Assembly (NCBI GenBank): GCA_026874595.1
Contig: CM049316.1
Location: 63,965,176-64,029,175, forward strand
DNA from: Sipunculus nudus
Taxonomy: Eukaryota > Annelida > Sipuncula > Golfingiida > Sipunculidae
Direction of reading: 5' to 3'
DNA length: 64,000 nucleotides
The position numbers and the translations under genes were made by a program. How positions within the stretch are numbered: position 1 is the first letter of the stretch; each line of letters starts with the position of its first letter. Under the pieces are notes generated by a model. The model was not told the DNA's origin, ran no database searches, and saw nothing but the letters and a program-made list of their open reading frames with translations. Shown one piece after another: positions 35,026 through 45,654 of the stretch.

Positions 35026-35455
35026 ATGTTATGTCACTCTGAATCTGAGCGATACATTGTGTATGTTTCAACATATCTAATCCAGAACTGGCTGGCCAAG
35101 GGTGAAACTTTTATCGAACCCCCAAACTGGCACAACGGTAAGGAAGCGAACACCTAGTCAACACCTGGCGAGACTCCTGTCTTTTCATGAGAATTATTTA
35201 ATATCTAATGTATTCTTATCCCTACATTTTCTGTGGCCATTCGGTGCATCTGTATACACAAGTTCAAGAATTGTTCTTATCAGACAGATTGTAAAAGTCA
35301 CATCGTATGATCTATACTAAGATAACAAAATAAGGACATTCAAGGAAAGCTATGCACATAAATCACTATAAGAATATTATACAATGTGTGACTATATAAG
35401 TTTCGGAAAAAAATTACATCCATAAACTAGAAATCTGTATTTTAAGGAATACAAG

Positions 35456-35777
35456 CCTCCGCCATGTGGGAGGTTCCTATTGTGGGATGCTCTCACAATC
35501 GTTTTTACAATTACCCATTCGACCCATATTCCTAGGTTCATTCGTGCATAAGATGCTGTACATTCGTGAATAATCCTTGTTAAGATTTCTGAATCCGGAT
35601 CATGTGTTGGATCAACACACAAACATCTAATAAAGTCTTTATAGGTCAATGCCCGAAATGTACCGAAAATTTCATTAGATTCTGTCCATGATTCCGTGAG
35701 TTATGTTGTGAACAAACAGACAAACACACCCAAACACACACACGAATGGACATGAACGCACACCCTCCTGGCGGAGG
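35456..35777 (+). repeat. CCTCCGCCA-family repeat, copy c
   Basis: It starts CCTCCGCCATGTGGGAGG and ends CTCCTGGCGGAGG, with the family's internal order (GGTTCATTCGTGCATAA, GATTCCGTGAGTTATGTTGTGAACAAAC, CACACACACACG). The ~45 bp upstream (ACTAGAAATCTGTATTTTAAGGAATACAAG) is also shared with copies b and e. Confidence 0.75.
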
Positions 35778-36454
35778 CAAATATCATGAAATACTGTGCA
35801 CGTTACATCCGTTTCACATTTTTCTTGATGACATTTACGGAAATAATGCATTTGCATCTCAGCGCCTTCTAGTATTGGAACATTGGACGTTGAACGATTA
35901 AACATGAAACATTATTTCAGCTTGACGCAATGAAGCCTTATGTATTCTTGTTTGCAATCCACTCAAATTATTAAGAATATACTAAAGAATTATCCAGGTT
36001 AAATGCCTTACTCAATCGTTATGTGTTTCACTAAATGAACACAAGATGGCGCTGATATACAATAGCGGTTTACCGTAATTCATAATAAAGACATATGCTT
36101 AGGTACTCATTATATATAGGTCATTCCTTCAATGGGTGTCCATTGGTCTTTGGTGATAATTATGAAATGTGCATACATTTCTGTCGAAACTGTGACAATG
36201 AATGGTCAGTAATAGGACTCCGGCGATAAAGAATAAACTGTTTTATCCAAATTCATATTTTTTTTTTAACTTTGAGTAATCACTTTGTATTTCTAAAGTA
36301 TACTGATGATGTAGCTAATGATATATATGATACTAAACTGAAGGCAAAAAGAGTCATTTGCTCCTTTGCAAGTGCGGGATAATACAAAAACAAGATGGCG
36401 GTTGTGAGTTCCCACTTGTGTATTTACGAGGGAATTCCATGCTGCTTGTGCCAT

Positions 36455-36620
36455 TTTTTAAGCTGGCTATTTATCTGCTGTATTTGTAGAATCCATGTGA
36501 TTTCTGGCTTACTCTGTGTAATTATTAATGAACTGTCAGTAACTCCTGTTTAGAAAAGTTCTTCTAATATGACCGGATAAATGAGCTTGTTTATCTACAA
36601 GTTGTTAGTAAAGACATTAC
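36455..36620 (+). repeat. Dispersed repeat R2, copy 5 (truncated)
   Basis: ATTTCTGGCTTACTCTGTGTAATTATTAATGA, AAAAGTTCTTCTAATATG and CTTGTTTATC match the R2 5' half. The 3' half is missing. Confidence 0.65.
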
Positions 36621-36884
36621 AGGCGCCCATGCTGAAAAAGAGGAAAACTAGACGACCATAGGTAGAGCGCTTGCCGGAAGTTGATATATAACATACGCAC
36701 GGGGAGACAGGAAGAGAGGGGGACCATGTAAAACAGTAATTTGAATGAGCAATGTTCTGGGAGAAAGGAAACAATAACACGTATGTATTAATGCTGATAT
36801 TGAAAAGTCGCGAACGAACGGACAGACAGACAGTATATATTTCCTGGTTTTATTTTAGCTGTATGCCTTTCCGAAGCATTGCTA

Positions 36885-36950
36885 AACAATAACTCTATAA
36901 TGACTCTATAATGGACTCTATAATGGACTCTATAATGACATGTCAGATCA
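36885..36950 (+). repeat. GACTCTATAATG minisatellite
   Basis: Four tandem copies of (G)GACTCTATAAT. Confidence 0.8.
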
Positions 36951-37069
36951 AAGAACAAGCGGGCAAGAGAAGTTGACATCAACAGACGAACAGACAGACA
37001 TGCTGACAAAACCTTGATGAAAGGTGACCAGACGTCATAATAGGGAATTGTTATGAACAAAATAATATT

Positions 37070-38200
37070 TTAAGGTTTTTCGATGACCTTGACGTTTGAC
37101 CTGTCATAATTAAAAACGAAAGGCTTATTGAAGTTTTATTTTCTATCAACTGTATAATTTTTAAAGCGATTGGCCGCATATTTTGGAATATCTTGAATTT
37201 CCCCATAAAATGCGTAACCATGGTAACAGCAGATTGATGCAGCGAAGGAAGGCCATGGAATGGCGATTAAAATGAATAAGTTTATGCAGCTAAGATAAAT
37301 TTTGATGAAGATATGAAGAAAAAACGATTTTGTGGTTTCTTTTGACCTCCTCTAAAAGACATCAGACTTTATGAAATTCATGTATTCTATCAACACTAAA
37401 ACAATTAGAGGGACTGCTCAAAAAATCTAGCATGTGGAATGCCATATGTCATACGAAACAAGAAACAGGAAGGCGAATTTGATGACATCTGACAAACAGA
37501 CGAAAATACTGACACACTGCCACATCTGAGATAACAAATGTCTAGATATTCTTATGACGATGGTATAGAGGAACAAAATGAGCTATAGTTTATAAGGATA
37601 GGCCTCTTTTTTAAAGAAGATATGACGAAAATTTTATTTTGAAGTTTTTCGATGACCTTGACCTTGAATTTTAATCTATTTTAAAAAAATCAGTAACAGT
37701 TTCAAGAAATCGTTCTGATATACGATATGTATAAGTTACAAAGTGATTTCTGCAAAATTGCGGCCTGTAGAATGTTATAGTTCATAGGCAAGAACCAGCT
37801 TGCAGGCGAAATTGAGGACAACTGACAAACGGACGGATATTCTGACAAAGTGACACAGAGTGGAACACAAGTAGCCAGATCATTTCTAAAGAAGACAAAG
37901 CGGAGAAAAATGAGCCACAGATTATGAAGAAAAGCTCAATATTGACAAAGTTATGAGGAAAATAAGATTTTGACGTGTTATGATCAACTTAACCCTGAAC
38001 TTTGACCTTTTAAAAAATACACATACAGAAAATACACAAGAAATCGTTCCGATATATGACATGTATAAGTTACCAAGCGATTCTTGCAAAACTGTAGCCT
38101 GTAGAATGTTATACGTCAGAGGCATAAACCAGCAAGCAGGCGATATTGAGGACAACTGACAAACAGACAGACATACTGACAAAGTGACACATCGGATATG
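37070..38200 (+). repeat. Tandem repeat, ~365-bp units
   Basis: Two clear units (about 37560-37870 and 37920-38200) and a degenerate one before share GATGACCTTGAC, AAGAAATCGTTCYGATAT, ACATGTATAAGTTAC, GCCTGTAGAATGTTATA, CAGGCGAAATTGAGGACAACTGACAAAC and TGACAAAGTGACAC. Noncoding. Confidence 0.7.
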
Positions 38201-38480
38201 ACAGTTGACTAAACCATCTCATGGAGAAAGCAAAACATAACCTGAGGTGGTTGGTTGCATACGTGTAGAGGTCACTAGTTATAAAATGCAAGGACTTCGG
38301 GCCGATTTGCCGACAGATGGTCTAGCTTAATATGTTTGGATTATTTTGACCTCCACGTGTAATGAACACGCGGATATGATCATAACGAACAGCCTGTGTG
38401 CAATGAATCGGCGTTTTCTGGCCCATTTTAAAAAGGTTCAAGGTTTTATCATCGGTTAATAGACGTCAGATATCGGAATA
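38170..38480 (+). repeat. Dispersed repeat R2, copy 6
   Basis: Diverged: AAAATGCAAGGACT, GCCGACAGATG, TATGTTTGGATTATTTTGACC, AATGAACACGCGGATAT and ATAGACGTCAGATATCGGAATAG keep the R2 order. The last is the extension also seen after copies 3 and 4. Confidence 0.6.
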
Positions 38481-38592
38481 GAACCCTGTAAGCATGACTC
38501 GGTCGATTTACTTCAATCTGTGCATTATGACAGTGATATATCAGGATATGACGCGAATCTCATTTTCTTATATCTATGTTTGCTTATGTTTG

Positions 38593-38873
38593 CCTCCGCC
38601 ATGAGGTTATGCGTTCATCCCCGCTCGTCTATGTGTTTTTTCACAACATAAACTAACGCAATCATGAACGGAATGGAATTTTCAAGGCATTTCGGGAATT
38701 GGCAAATGAAGGATCGATTACATTTTGGTGTCGATTTGGCGCATTATCCGGATCTGGGAATATTCACATATGTATAGACACATGCACGAATGAACTTAGG
38801 AATATGGACCGAATAAGTGAATGCAAACAATGTTTTGGGAACATCCAATAATAGGGACCCAAAATGGCGAAGG
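38593..38873 (-). repeat. CCTCCGCCA-family repeat, reverse copy d
   Basis: It starts CCTCCGCCATGAGG on the + strand and ends CCCAAAATGGCGAAGGCTTG, the reversed family start. The interior is the reverse complement of copies a-c (CACATATG, GCACGAATGAACYTAGGAATAT). Confidence 0.7.
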
Positions 38874-38879
38874 CTTGCA

Positions 38880-39435
38880 CTCATTACAATGCAGATTTTT
38901 AGTTACTTATTCTTTTATTACATGTCAGATTTTTTTAACGGCTTTGTTCACAAACAAGTCTCCTGTTTTCAATTAAACACGTAAAAATCTATTTTATAAA
39001 AGCAAACTGGAATATATAGGTCGTGCAATCAAAACTATCTATACATGTGCAGTATTTGATTAGAATCTGTCTTGCATATGCTAAGTTTGGACGGACGCAC
39101 GCCATGGAACAATATATATAAAGGAGTGCATAACAGGCATCATTTTTATCATGATGATTATCATCACATATATTCAGTAGAGAGTGCTATCTGCAGGCCA
39201 TATGCCAGTCCGTTGACAAGGTAAAAAAATATTTGCGAATGAAAGTGCGAATGAAAAATATGGTAACTGTGACATAACATTTTGGCATAACATTTAGTTG
39301 CTATAATTCTGGCAGAGATTTTCATTGCCGGTTGATTGGTACAACATATGTAGTTTATGTAGCAATTAAAATCACTCGCAAATCAAAGCGGGGAGCTGTC
39401 ACGTGACACACACAACCTCGTTCCTGATCACAGCT
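38880..39435. other. No gene recognised
   Basis: AT-rich noncoding stretch between the last repeat and block U of exon copy 4. Confidence 0.4.
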
Positions 39436-39439
39436 GGGA

Positions 39440-39820
39440 TATCCCGTCATGCCTTTGGAAGCGGCAGGTAAGTCCTAGCAGCTTCTGGCATGCCATCTAT
39501 CCATTGATTGTCAACTGTCAGTTGCTAAGTACGCGCTCCGGGGCTGGATGAAACACTGGATACTAAACAAATCGTTACTGGGCTGGTAAACTCTAGTCGG
39601 TCCCGGAGGACCTCACACAGGGAAGGCGGAGGTCCGAGTGTCCAGTGTTTTGATGCTCTAGGGGAACTTTTTTTGCCCCAGAATTTAGGAAAACCCAATG
39701 TTCGGCCTGTGAGCGGTGACTACGAGATATTCGTAGATTAGAGTGACCGTTTGTATACAACTCGCCCGTGCGTAGCAGAGTGGAATATACATACGTGTGT
39801 GTCCAACCAACCGGTCCACG
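39440..39820 (+). promoter_or_regulatory. Block U upstream of Galpha exon copy 4
   Basis: It shares CCCGTCATGCCTT, CTATCCATTGATTGTCAACTGTCAGTTGCTA, CGCTCCGG, GTCCC(G)GAGGACCT, CGGAGGTC and ATACATACGTGTGTGTCCAACC with the other copies in the same order. Presumed duplicated promoter and 5' UTR. Confidence 0.5.
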
Positions 39821-39959
39821 ATGGGATGTTTCGGTGGCGGAGAAGGGGGCGGGACAAACGTGGAAGATAAGGCATCGAAGGAGCGCCATAAAGCAATAGA
39901 GAAAGAACTAGAGAAAGATAAGCAAAAATACAAGGCCACACATCGGCTCCTCTTGTTAG
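39821..39959 (+). CDS. GNAS: Galpha-s first exon, copy 4 (most canonical)
   Basis: It encodes the N-terminus of the stimulatory G-protein alpha subunit, which at the plasma membrane activates adenylyl cyclase after receptor-driven GTP loading. The sequence is [20 protein letters not shown], then the alpha-N helix ([15 protein letters not shown], the Gbeta-gamma contact) and [10 protein letters not shown], which matches vertebrate Galpha-s ATHRLLLLG. Met1-Gly2-Cys3 fits the palmitoylated Galpha-s start. The Gly codon is split after one base at donor GTAAGT (39960), the exon 1/exon 2 phase of known GNAS genes; the P-loop would come from exon 2. A Gly-rich insert (GGGEGGG) replaces the usual short linker. 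Exon 2 is not seen in the remaining 24 kb. The start codon is fixed by alignment of all four copies. Confidence 0.85.
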
Positions 39960-40629
39960 GTAAGTTTGCTTGGATGTTTATATTTAGCCCCCTGTACACT
40001 GCAAGGTGTCGCTTCCCGGCCCGGTTTTTTAGCATGCTACAAATTATGACCGCTAGCAAGATCTGGTCTGGCTTAGCCTGAACACTCACGTTGGCAAGTC
40101 ACGCTTAAACGCTCTCACCACTTTCACCTAGAAAAACGCCAGCGCACGTTTTATGTAGTGCCATCTATTTATACCTGTAGCACCATGTGAACGTGTGTTG
40201 CTTCTGAGCACTAGGCTTCCGAGGTGTGCTTGTCTGCCAGGTCTATTTCTGTCCCTGCACTTGCGCTGTGCTGCGTCGACAAATAGCTCACTGAACTACA
40301 AATAGATGAATCCCCGCGCCCCGCAGCAAAAACTCCCTCCCCCACTAACCTGTCGGCGCTGTAGCCTCGAAGATGATATTGCACGTATAGTACCTGACCC
40401 TTCTGTAAGAACCGTGCCAACTTTGCAAGTTTTGAACCTTTGTTGTTATGTTTTGTTTCTTTTTATCGCCATCCTAACGTGATGTCTAACCACAGATAAT
40501 ATGGCTGTCCTGTTTTCTTTGTTTACTACGATAGCTTACTCTCGATGTATAATAATATTGATAATTGTTTTCATTGTATTATTGTTAAGCTTAATTCTCA
40601 TATTTTTTATGCTTCCAAACATTGTTATG

Positions 40630-40774
40630 CAGTAAAATCCCATTGTCGTATTAGCGGGCTGGTCGTGCTTTAGCGGTTTTTTTACTATTAACATTAATCA
40701 GGGATCAGAAAAACGTGGTCGTCTTAGCGAAGGTGGTCGTCATAGTGGATTGGTCGTCAGGCGGGATTTCACTG
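40630..40774. mobile_element. Small MITE
   Basis: The ends CAGTAAAATCCC and GGGATTTCACTG are inverted repeats. GTCGTATTAGCGG/GGTCGTCTTAGCG-like phrases recur inside. TA follows the right end only, so the target duplication is not certain. No coding frame. Confidence 0.55.
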
Positions 40775-40784
40775 TATCTGTAAA

Positions 40785-40786
<2 letters not shown>

Positions 40787-40833
<47 letters not shown>
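40787..40833. repeat. (GA)n microsatellite
   Basis: A pure GA run of about 46 bp. Confidence 0.95.
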
Positions 40834-40837
<4 letters not shown>

Positions 40838-41326
40838 ACCAACGGCAATAACCGGAGCAAGGCCAATGTCGTGTAAAAACATATGCGTCTATAGCAAACA
40901 ATTTATCATTCTAATGTATTTTTATTTTTTCCCGCTAATATATGCAAAAATTGCAACCAGGTCATAAACAGTGGGTGCGTTCATGCCGTTGCATGTCAAC
41001 ATAGAAAATACTTTTCCTTGTATATTCAGTGATCATTCAAAAGACCAATTTCTCGTTTATCAAGCTACTCAACCAACTGACAAACATTTTTCGTCCAATT
41101 CTAGATATCACAATATACCTACAGCACGCGACCATTTTCAGATTGTTACATTTGCTTTATGATAAAAGATGTATCGTCTTCTAATTCAGGTTCTACTTTA
41201 TAAATAGAACAATCTGTTGCCAAGAATATAAGATATGTAATTTTATGAAGTTTTGCCGTGGAAAATACTTTTGGATATAATTACTGGATAAAGGTATAGC
41301 TTAAAACACTTAAACCGATAATACGA

Positions 41327-41328
<2 letters not shown>

Positions 41329-41368
<40 letters not shown>
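41329..41368. repeat. (TA)n microsatellite
   Basis: A pure TA run. Confidence 0.95.
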
Positions 41369-41371
<3 letters not shown>

Positions 41372-41606
41372 ACATTACTTTTCATCTAATGAATTTTGGT
41401 GACGTTATATTTAGTGACTCATTTTATTTAAATTTGGAAATACATGTAATTGAACATTGAGACATCTATTGACGTACAAGGACTTGGAAAAGGGAAAAGA
41501 ATGGTCTTAATGATTCAAATCATAAACATGATATATGGAAAATGTGTTTAATCCTCTAATATTAAAAGTATAATAAACACTAGAGATATACGGATAATTT
41601 CGACAT

Positions 41607-41835
41607 GCGACCTGTGACATCCGGATTATAGTGTGTGCGAAAAAATGGCAGCCCGATGGAGCGGTTTCATGAAACTGTGAGGAATAAACCTGTCACTATA
41701 GGTTCAGATAAGAGCACAGGAATACGACGCGAATTTACTCTGAGGACAGGGTTCATCTACGGTGAGAGTTTGCTGACAGGGGAACGTGCATCGGCAAAGC
41801 TAAAAGCGGAATAACACATTTTTTCGACCACGCCC
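41607..41835 (+). repeat. Dispersed repeat pair member (with 50103-50285)
   Basis: Shared order: GACCTGTGACATCCGG, AAAATGGCAGC, GAAACTG, CGAATTTA, GGGAACGTGYATCGGCA, AAAGCGGAATAA and CACGCCC. The other copy has a 35-codon open frame from the shared ATG. Here the frame is stopped early, so it is not treated as coding. Confidence 0.65.
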
Positions 41836-42714
41836 TTATTTTAAAATTTGAGTAGGAAAACACATGGAACCTGTATAGAAGTTTCCTCTCATTAGTCAAT
41901 AAACGGGGTGATTTAAAGAGCGCTACTCCTTGATGAATACGTTACTCCTAAAATACGACATACAAGAAAGGTTCCAAAAGGTCGAAACATACATATTTTC
42001 ATTTATTCTTCATGTCTCCTCGACGGTGCATGTGTACTTCAAAACTGTTTATATTCAGAGGAACAAAACATTTTTTTATTGTTGACAATATAATACGACC
42101 GCATATATTACGTCTCTTTTGGTAAACGTTCTGCAGTCAAACACACGTGTGAGCAATGAAATATGCACAAGATGACAAAGTAATTTGTGAATATGAGGGC
42201 GATAACCTTACAGACAGCATGATATATTTGACAGTTTGTATAACTGAAGTTTATATTTTACGACATTCTGGTACCTTCGTCCTCAGTGAGCTATGCCTCG
42301 TGACGTCATGCATTAGGCATTCACTTGACGCATGTACTATAGTAGGACACTTTTTAGAATATTTATTGCACCCATGAATATCTTTGTAACAAATTGGTAA
42401 TTGCTCTCTTTGTTGCCAAGGTTGTCGTATGGCCGTTTTCGCGACCAAGGTTATCAGATTCTGACGTTTTAAACCCAGCGTTTGTATGAAATTTTGGTCT
42501 CATTTAGGCCAAATTATTTGTTTCACGGTAAATTATTTTCGTGTCGAGCTGAATACCACAGAATTTGATGGACAAGATTTAATTTGACAAAATTTGACAA
42601 AGTGTTGCATGACAATATTTTTTTCTTTATTCTCAATTAATGTCTGTTAAAATTTTAAATTATAAATAGAAATCTACCACTCTATTTATGGATGATGTCA
42701 GTTTGTCGAATTGG

Positions 42715-43017
42715 CTATATATATTGACTTTATATGCAGGTGGATCTGGCTCAGGTATATATATATATATTGACTTTATATGCAGGTGGATCTGACTCAG
42801 GTATATATATATATTGACTTTATATGCAGGTGGATCTGGCTCAGGTATATATATATTTATTGACTTTATATGCAGGTGGATCTGGCTCAGGTATATATAT
42901 ATTGACTTTATATGCAGGTGGATCTGGCTTAGGTATATATATATTGACCTTATATGCAGGTGGATCTGGCTCAGGTATATATATATTGACTTTATATGCA
43001 GGTGGATCTGGCTTAGG
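42715..43017 (+). repeat. Minisatellite, seven ~40-bp units with splice-like motifs
   Basis: Each unit is TATATAT-TTGACTTTATATGCAG followed by GTGGATCTGGCTCAG and GTATATAT. Seven units with slight changes (GACTCAG, GCTTAG, GACCTT). Within every unit the 15-base core sits between an acceptor-like TTTATATGCAG and a donor-like AG/GTATAT. The array is open in more than one frame (one reads AGGSGSG-type peptides), only because the unit length suits it. Confidence 0.9.
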
Positions 43018-43384
43018 TTTAGATTTATGTCGCATCAGCCAAACCTGTTTGTCTTTACTGAGTTCTGAAAATAATAAAATATATTTTTAATGAATAAAAA
43101 TATATATACAGTGATATATTTACCCTGTCAATAAAGCCATACAAAAATGTATTGTTCTACTGGTTCGCTGCCCCTATTTTCCGTGGATCATTTTATTGTT
43201 ATATTTTTTGGCAAAAAGAAGTCCAAGTCCTTGGTAATGTTACTAATTTGTGCTGGGGCTCAGTCCCCCTAAAACATTTCTTGAAGGTGTGGAAATGGAT
43301 GAAATTTCGTGTTGATATATCAGGAGCGTAGCCAGGAATGAGGGAGGGAAGGGGGCCGAAATCTATCTATCTATCTATTAATCT

Positions 43385-43387
<3 letters not shown>

Positions 43388-43439
<52 letters not shown>
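43388..43439. repeat. (TA)n microsatellite with adjacent (CTAT)n
   Basis: CTAT repeats at 43361-43379 precede a long pure TA run. The upstream CAGGAGCGTAGCCAGGAA (43321) resembles a hAT-type element start, but no partner end was found. Confidence 0.9.
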
Positions 43440-43443
<4 letters not shown>

Positions 43444-43987
43444 ACGTTTAAAATCCAATTAGAAATATCATATTTGCAGGATCAAACCATACGAAATGTA
43501 GAATTATCAATATACATTATACATTAATTACTGCGTGTGCAATGCTATATTGAAATAAGTCCCATAGCTGCGGATACCAGTGCCAGGAATTTCATGACTG
43601 TGTTTTAGAAAATTTTATCCATATTAAACTAAGTGAAATTCAGGGAGGACGGGGAGTTCTAGATGCGCCCCCCCCCCCCTACGTCCTAAACATATTATAT
43701 TAAACAGGCTAGTGTTAATTAAGACCTATGCCTCTTTGTTTTACTGTGGCGTGTTTTAAAAAAAAAACGAAAGGTGTGCATTAGAATAAGAAAACTGTGT
43801 GTGTACCATCGGTAAAACAGAGCATCAATTCTTTGGGCAAAAAAAATTCCAAATTGGGCAATATTTGGATACAAAGTATTAGCCTACAGTTCCTGGTATA
43901 ACAGTGACATTATTCAATACTCCAGAAATGTGCGACAGTCTGCCTTAGTTCAACGAAAGATGAAGCTCATTTTATTTATGTCCCTAG

Positions 43988-44156
43988 CAACGGCTCAATG
44001 GATGATGGGGCCAACGCATATATTGATGTCTATCAATGTTTAGCAGAAGACACCAAATATTTGAGCGAGCTCCATCCAGCGTCCTATGTATACATGGGAA
44101 CGCACGCGGAAGCTTGTCACCATGGATACGGACAACTTTACTCTGGTCCGCCATTG
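43988..44156 (+). other. Candidate internal exon, unidentified
   Basis: The acceptor TTTATTTATGTCCCTAG is followed by 169 nt open in one frame (with SMDDGANAYIDVYQCL and ASYVYMGTHAEACHH) and a donor TTG/GTAATA. Composition is non-repetitive and protein-like. It starts with the last base of a split codon, compatible with the end of the candidate at 33812-33962, 10 kb upstream. I recognise no family. A later donor at 44172 is possible. Confidence 0.35.
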
Positions 44157-44459
44157 GTAATACTTAGTTCGGGTCGGTATGATACGTGAAAGCTGGTAAT
44201 TTTATATGTTTGTTTATGTGATTCCTAACTTATAGGTGTAACCGCTAGGCATTTGGTCCATCACAAATATCTGTCGTACGGAGTATCGGTTATTTTATCA
44301 CTTGTAAATGCTGAATACAATAATATCCGGATTACTTGATCGATGATTTACAGAATATACCAACTTTATTCAGCTTCGCCACCTCGTGTCCTGTTTTTTG
44401 GCGAGATTCTTTTAGTTGATATTTTCTGAAACTATGACACTGATCTACATATATATGGG

Positions 44460-44690
44460 AGTGTCAGCCTGTTTGGTATATGAATTATGTAAAAGTTTGA
44501 CTTTTGACGCGTAAAGTGAGACGGTCGGTCCCTGAGTGAGGCTGAAGATAAGGCAACCGGGTCGAAGACTAAAAGGACCGAGACCTCGCAACCATGTTAA
44601 CCAATCATTAGCCATGACAACATGACATTCAGGCCATTTTATAATAAATGATAGGGGCCTGCGAGTCATAATACAAGTCATAATAGAAAA
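44460..44690 (-). repeat. Dispersed repeat related to the flank of the 5' hAT element
   Basis: AATCATTAGCCATGACAACATGACATTCAGGCC resembles the sequence at 1545-1577 without the hAT insert, and is followed by AATAAATGATAGGGGCC as at 1590. It serves as a related empty site. Confidence 0.6.
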
Positions 44691-45079
44691 CCCCTTTCAA
44701 GGGTAGGATCAAATACTTCCTGTGTGGTAGTATTTGATATCAGCGGCTTATATAGTTCTATTTTATTTCTAAATAATAAAAAGAAAATGTTGTTACATAA
44801 AATTTGTGGTTGTTACCCTGGTGGTAAGAACTGAAGTTTGAAGCAGTTTCGGCTACCGCAGTTTCCGCTGTCGAGCAATCAGACAAACATCCCGAGTAAA
44901 ACCAGCCTCGTTATTGAGAACTGCTGTATGAATACGCATCAGTCAAGCAAATGAAAATGAAAGAATACTGTTAGAAATGGCGCATACATCTACTTATACT
45001 AGAATTGATACTTCCCCTATAGCTTGTGCTGCCGCCTCAACGTCTTCAGTTAATTAAGAATTGACTTTTGGGTACGTTA

Positions 45080-45420
45080 AAGGTGCCCATTCATCTACAT
45101 TTTGAAATTTATGTGATTTCTGGCTTCCTCTGTGTACGCCTATTTATTAATGATTTAAGAGTAATACTGGTTATGACAAGTACTTATAAGGTCTCCATGG
45201 ATGTATGGACTTGTTATCAACATCATGTTTGTAAACACAGCAATGCTGAAAAAGGGAAAAAACCTGTAACCTAAGGTGGTAGGTTGCATATATGAGGAGA
45301 TAGAAAGGTCGCTTATTGCAAAACGCCATTTGCACAGCTCTGGCTTATCTGACTTGCCGCCAGATGCACATGCTGAATTTATTTTGATTATTTTGACGGG
45401 CCCCAACATATTATAAACAC
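45080..45420 (+). repeat. Dispersed repeat R2, copy 7
   Basis: GTGATTTCTGGCTTCCTCTGTGTA, CATCATGTTTGTAAACACAGCAATGCTGA, TTATTGCAAAACGCC, GCCGCCAGATGCACATGCTGAA and TTTTGACGGGCCCCAACATATTATAAACAC. This is among the best preserved copies. Confidence 0.75.
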
Positions 45421-45654
45421 ATATTATTAACTTTTATCATAACTTTGTCAAGTGAATGAATATTTAAAAGTGTTGACAACGTTGCAAATATTGTTTGTTT
45501 ACTCCTGTAGTTATATTTACAGCTTTTCTCTTATATTTCAAATATGTTAATATTAGAAAAAAAACTTTCAAATTTGTTAAATTAAAAGAAGTGTTTTTCA
45601 TAATCTTGTATTTCAATTTCAAAGTACTTCTGTTGACTTGAAAATTTAACTAGA

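Noticed and set aside
42814..43090. Frames across the minisatellite; possible CRISPR-like array
   Set aside because: Units are head-to-tail without unique spacers, in a eukaryotic context. Open frames follow from repeat length.
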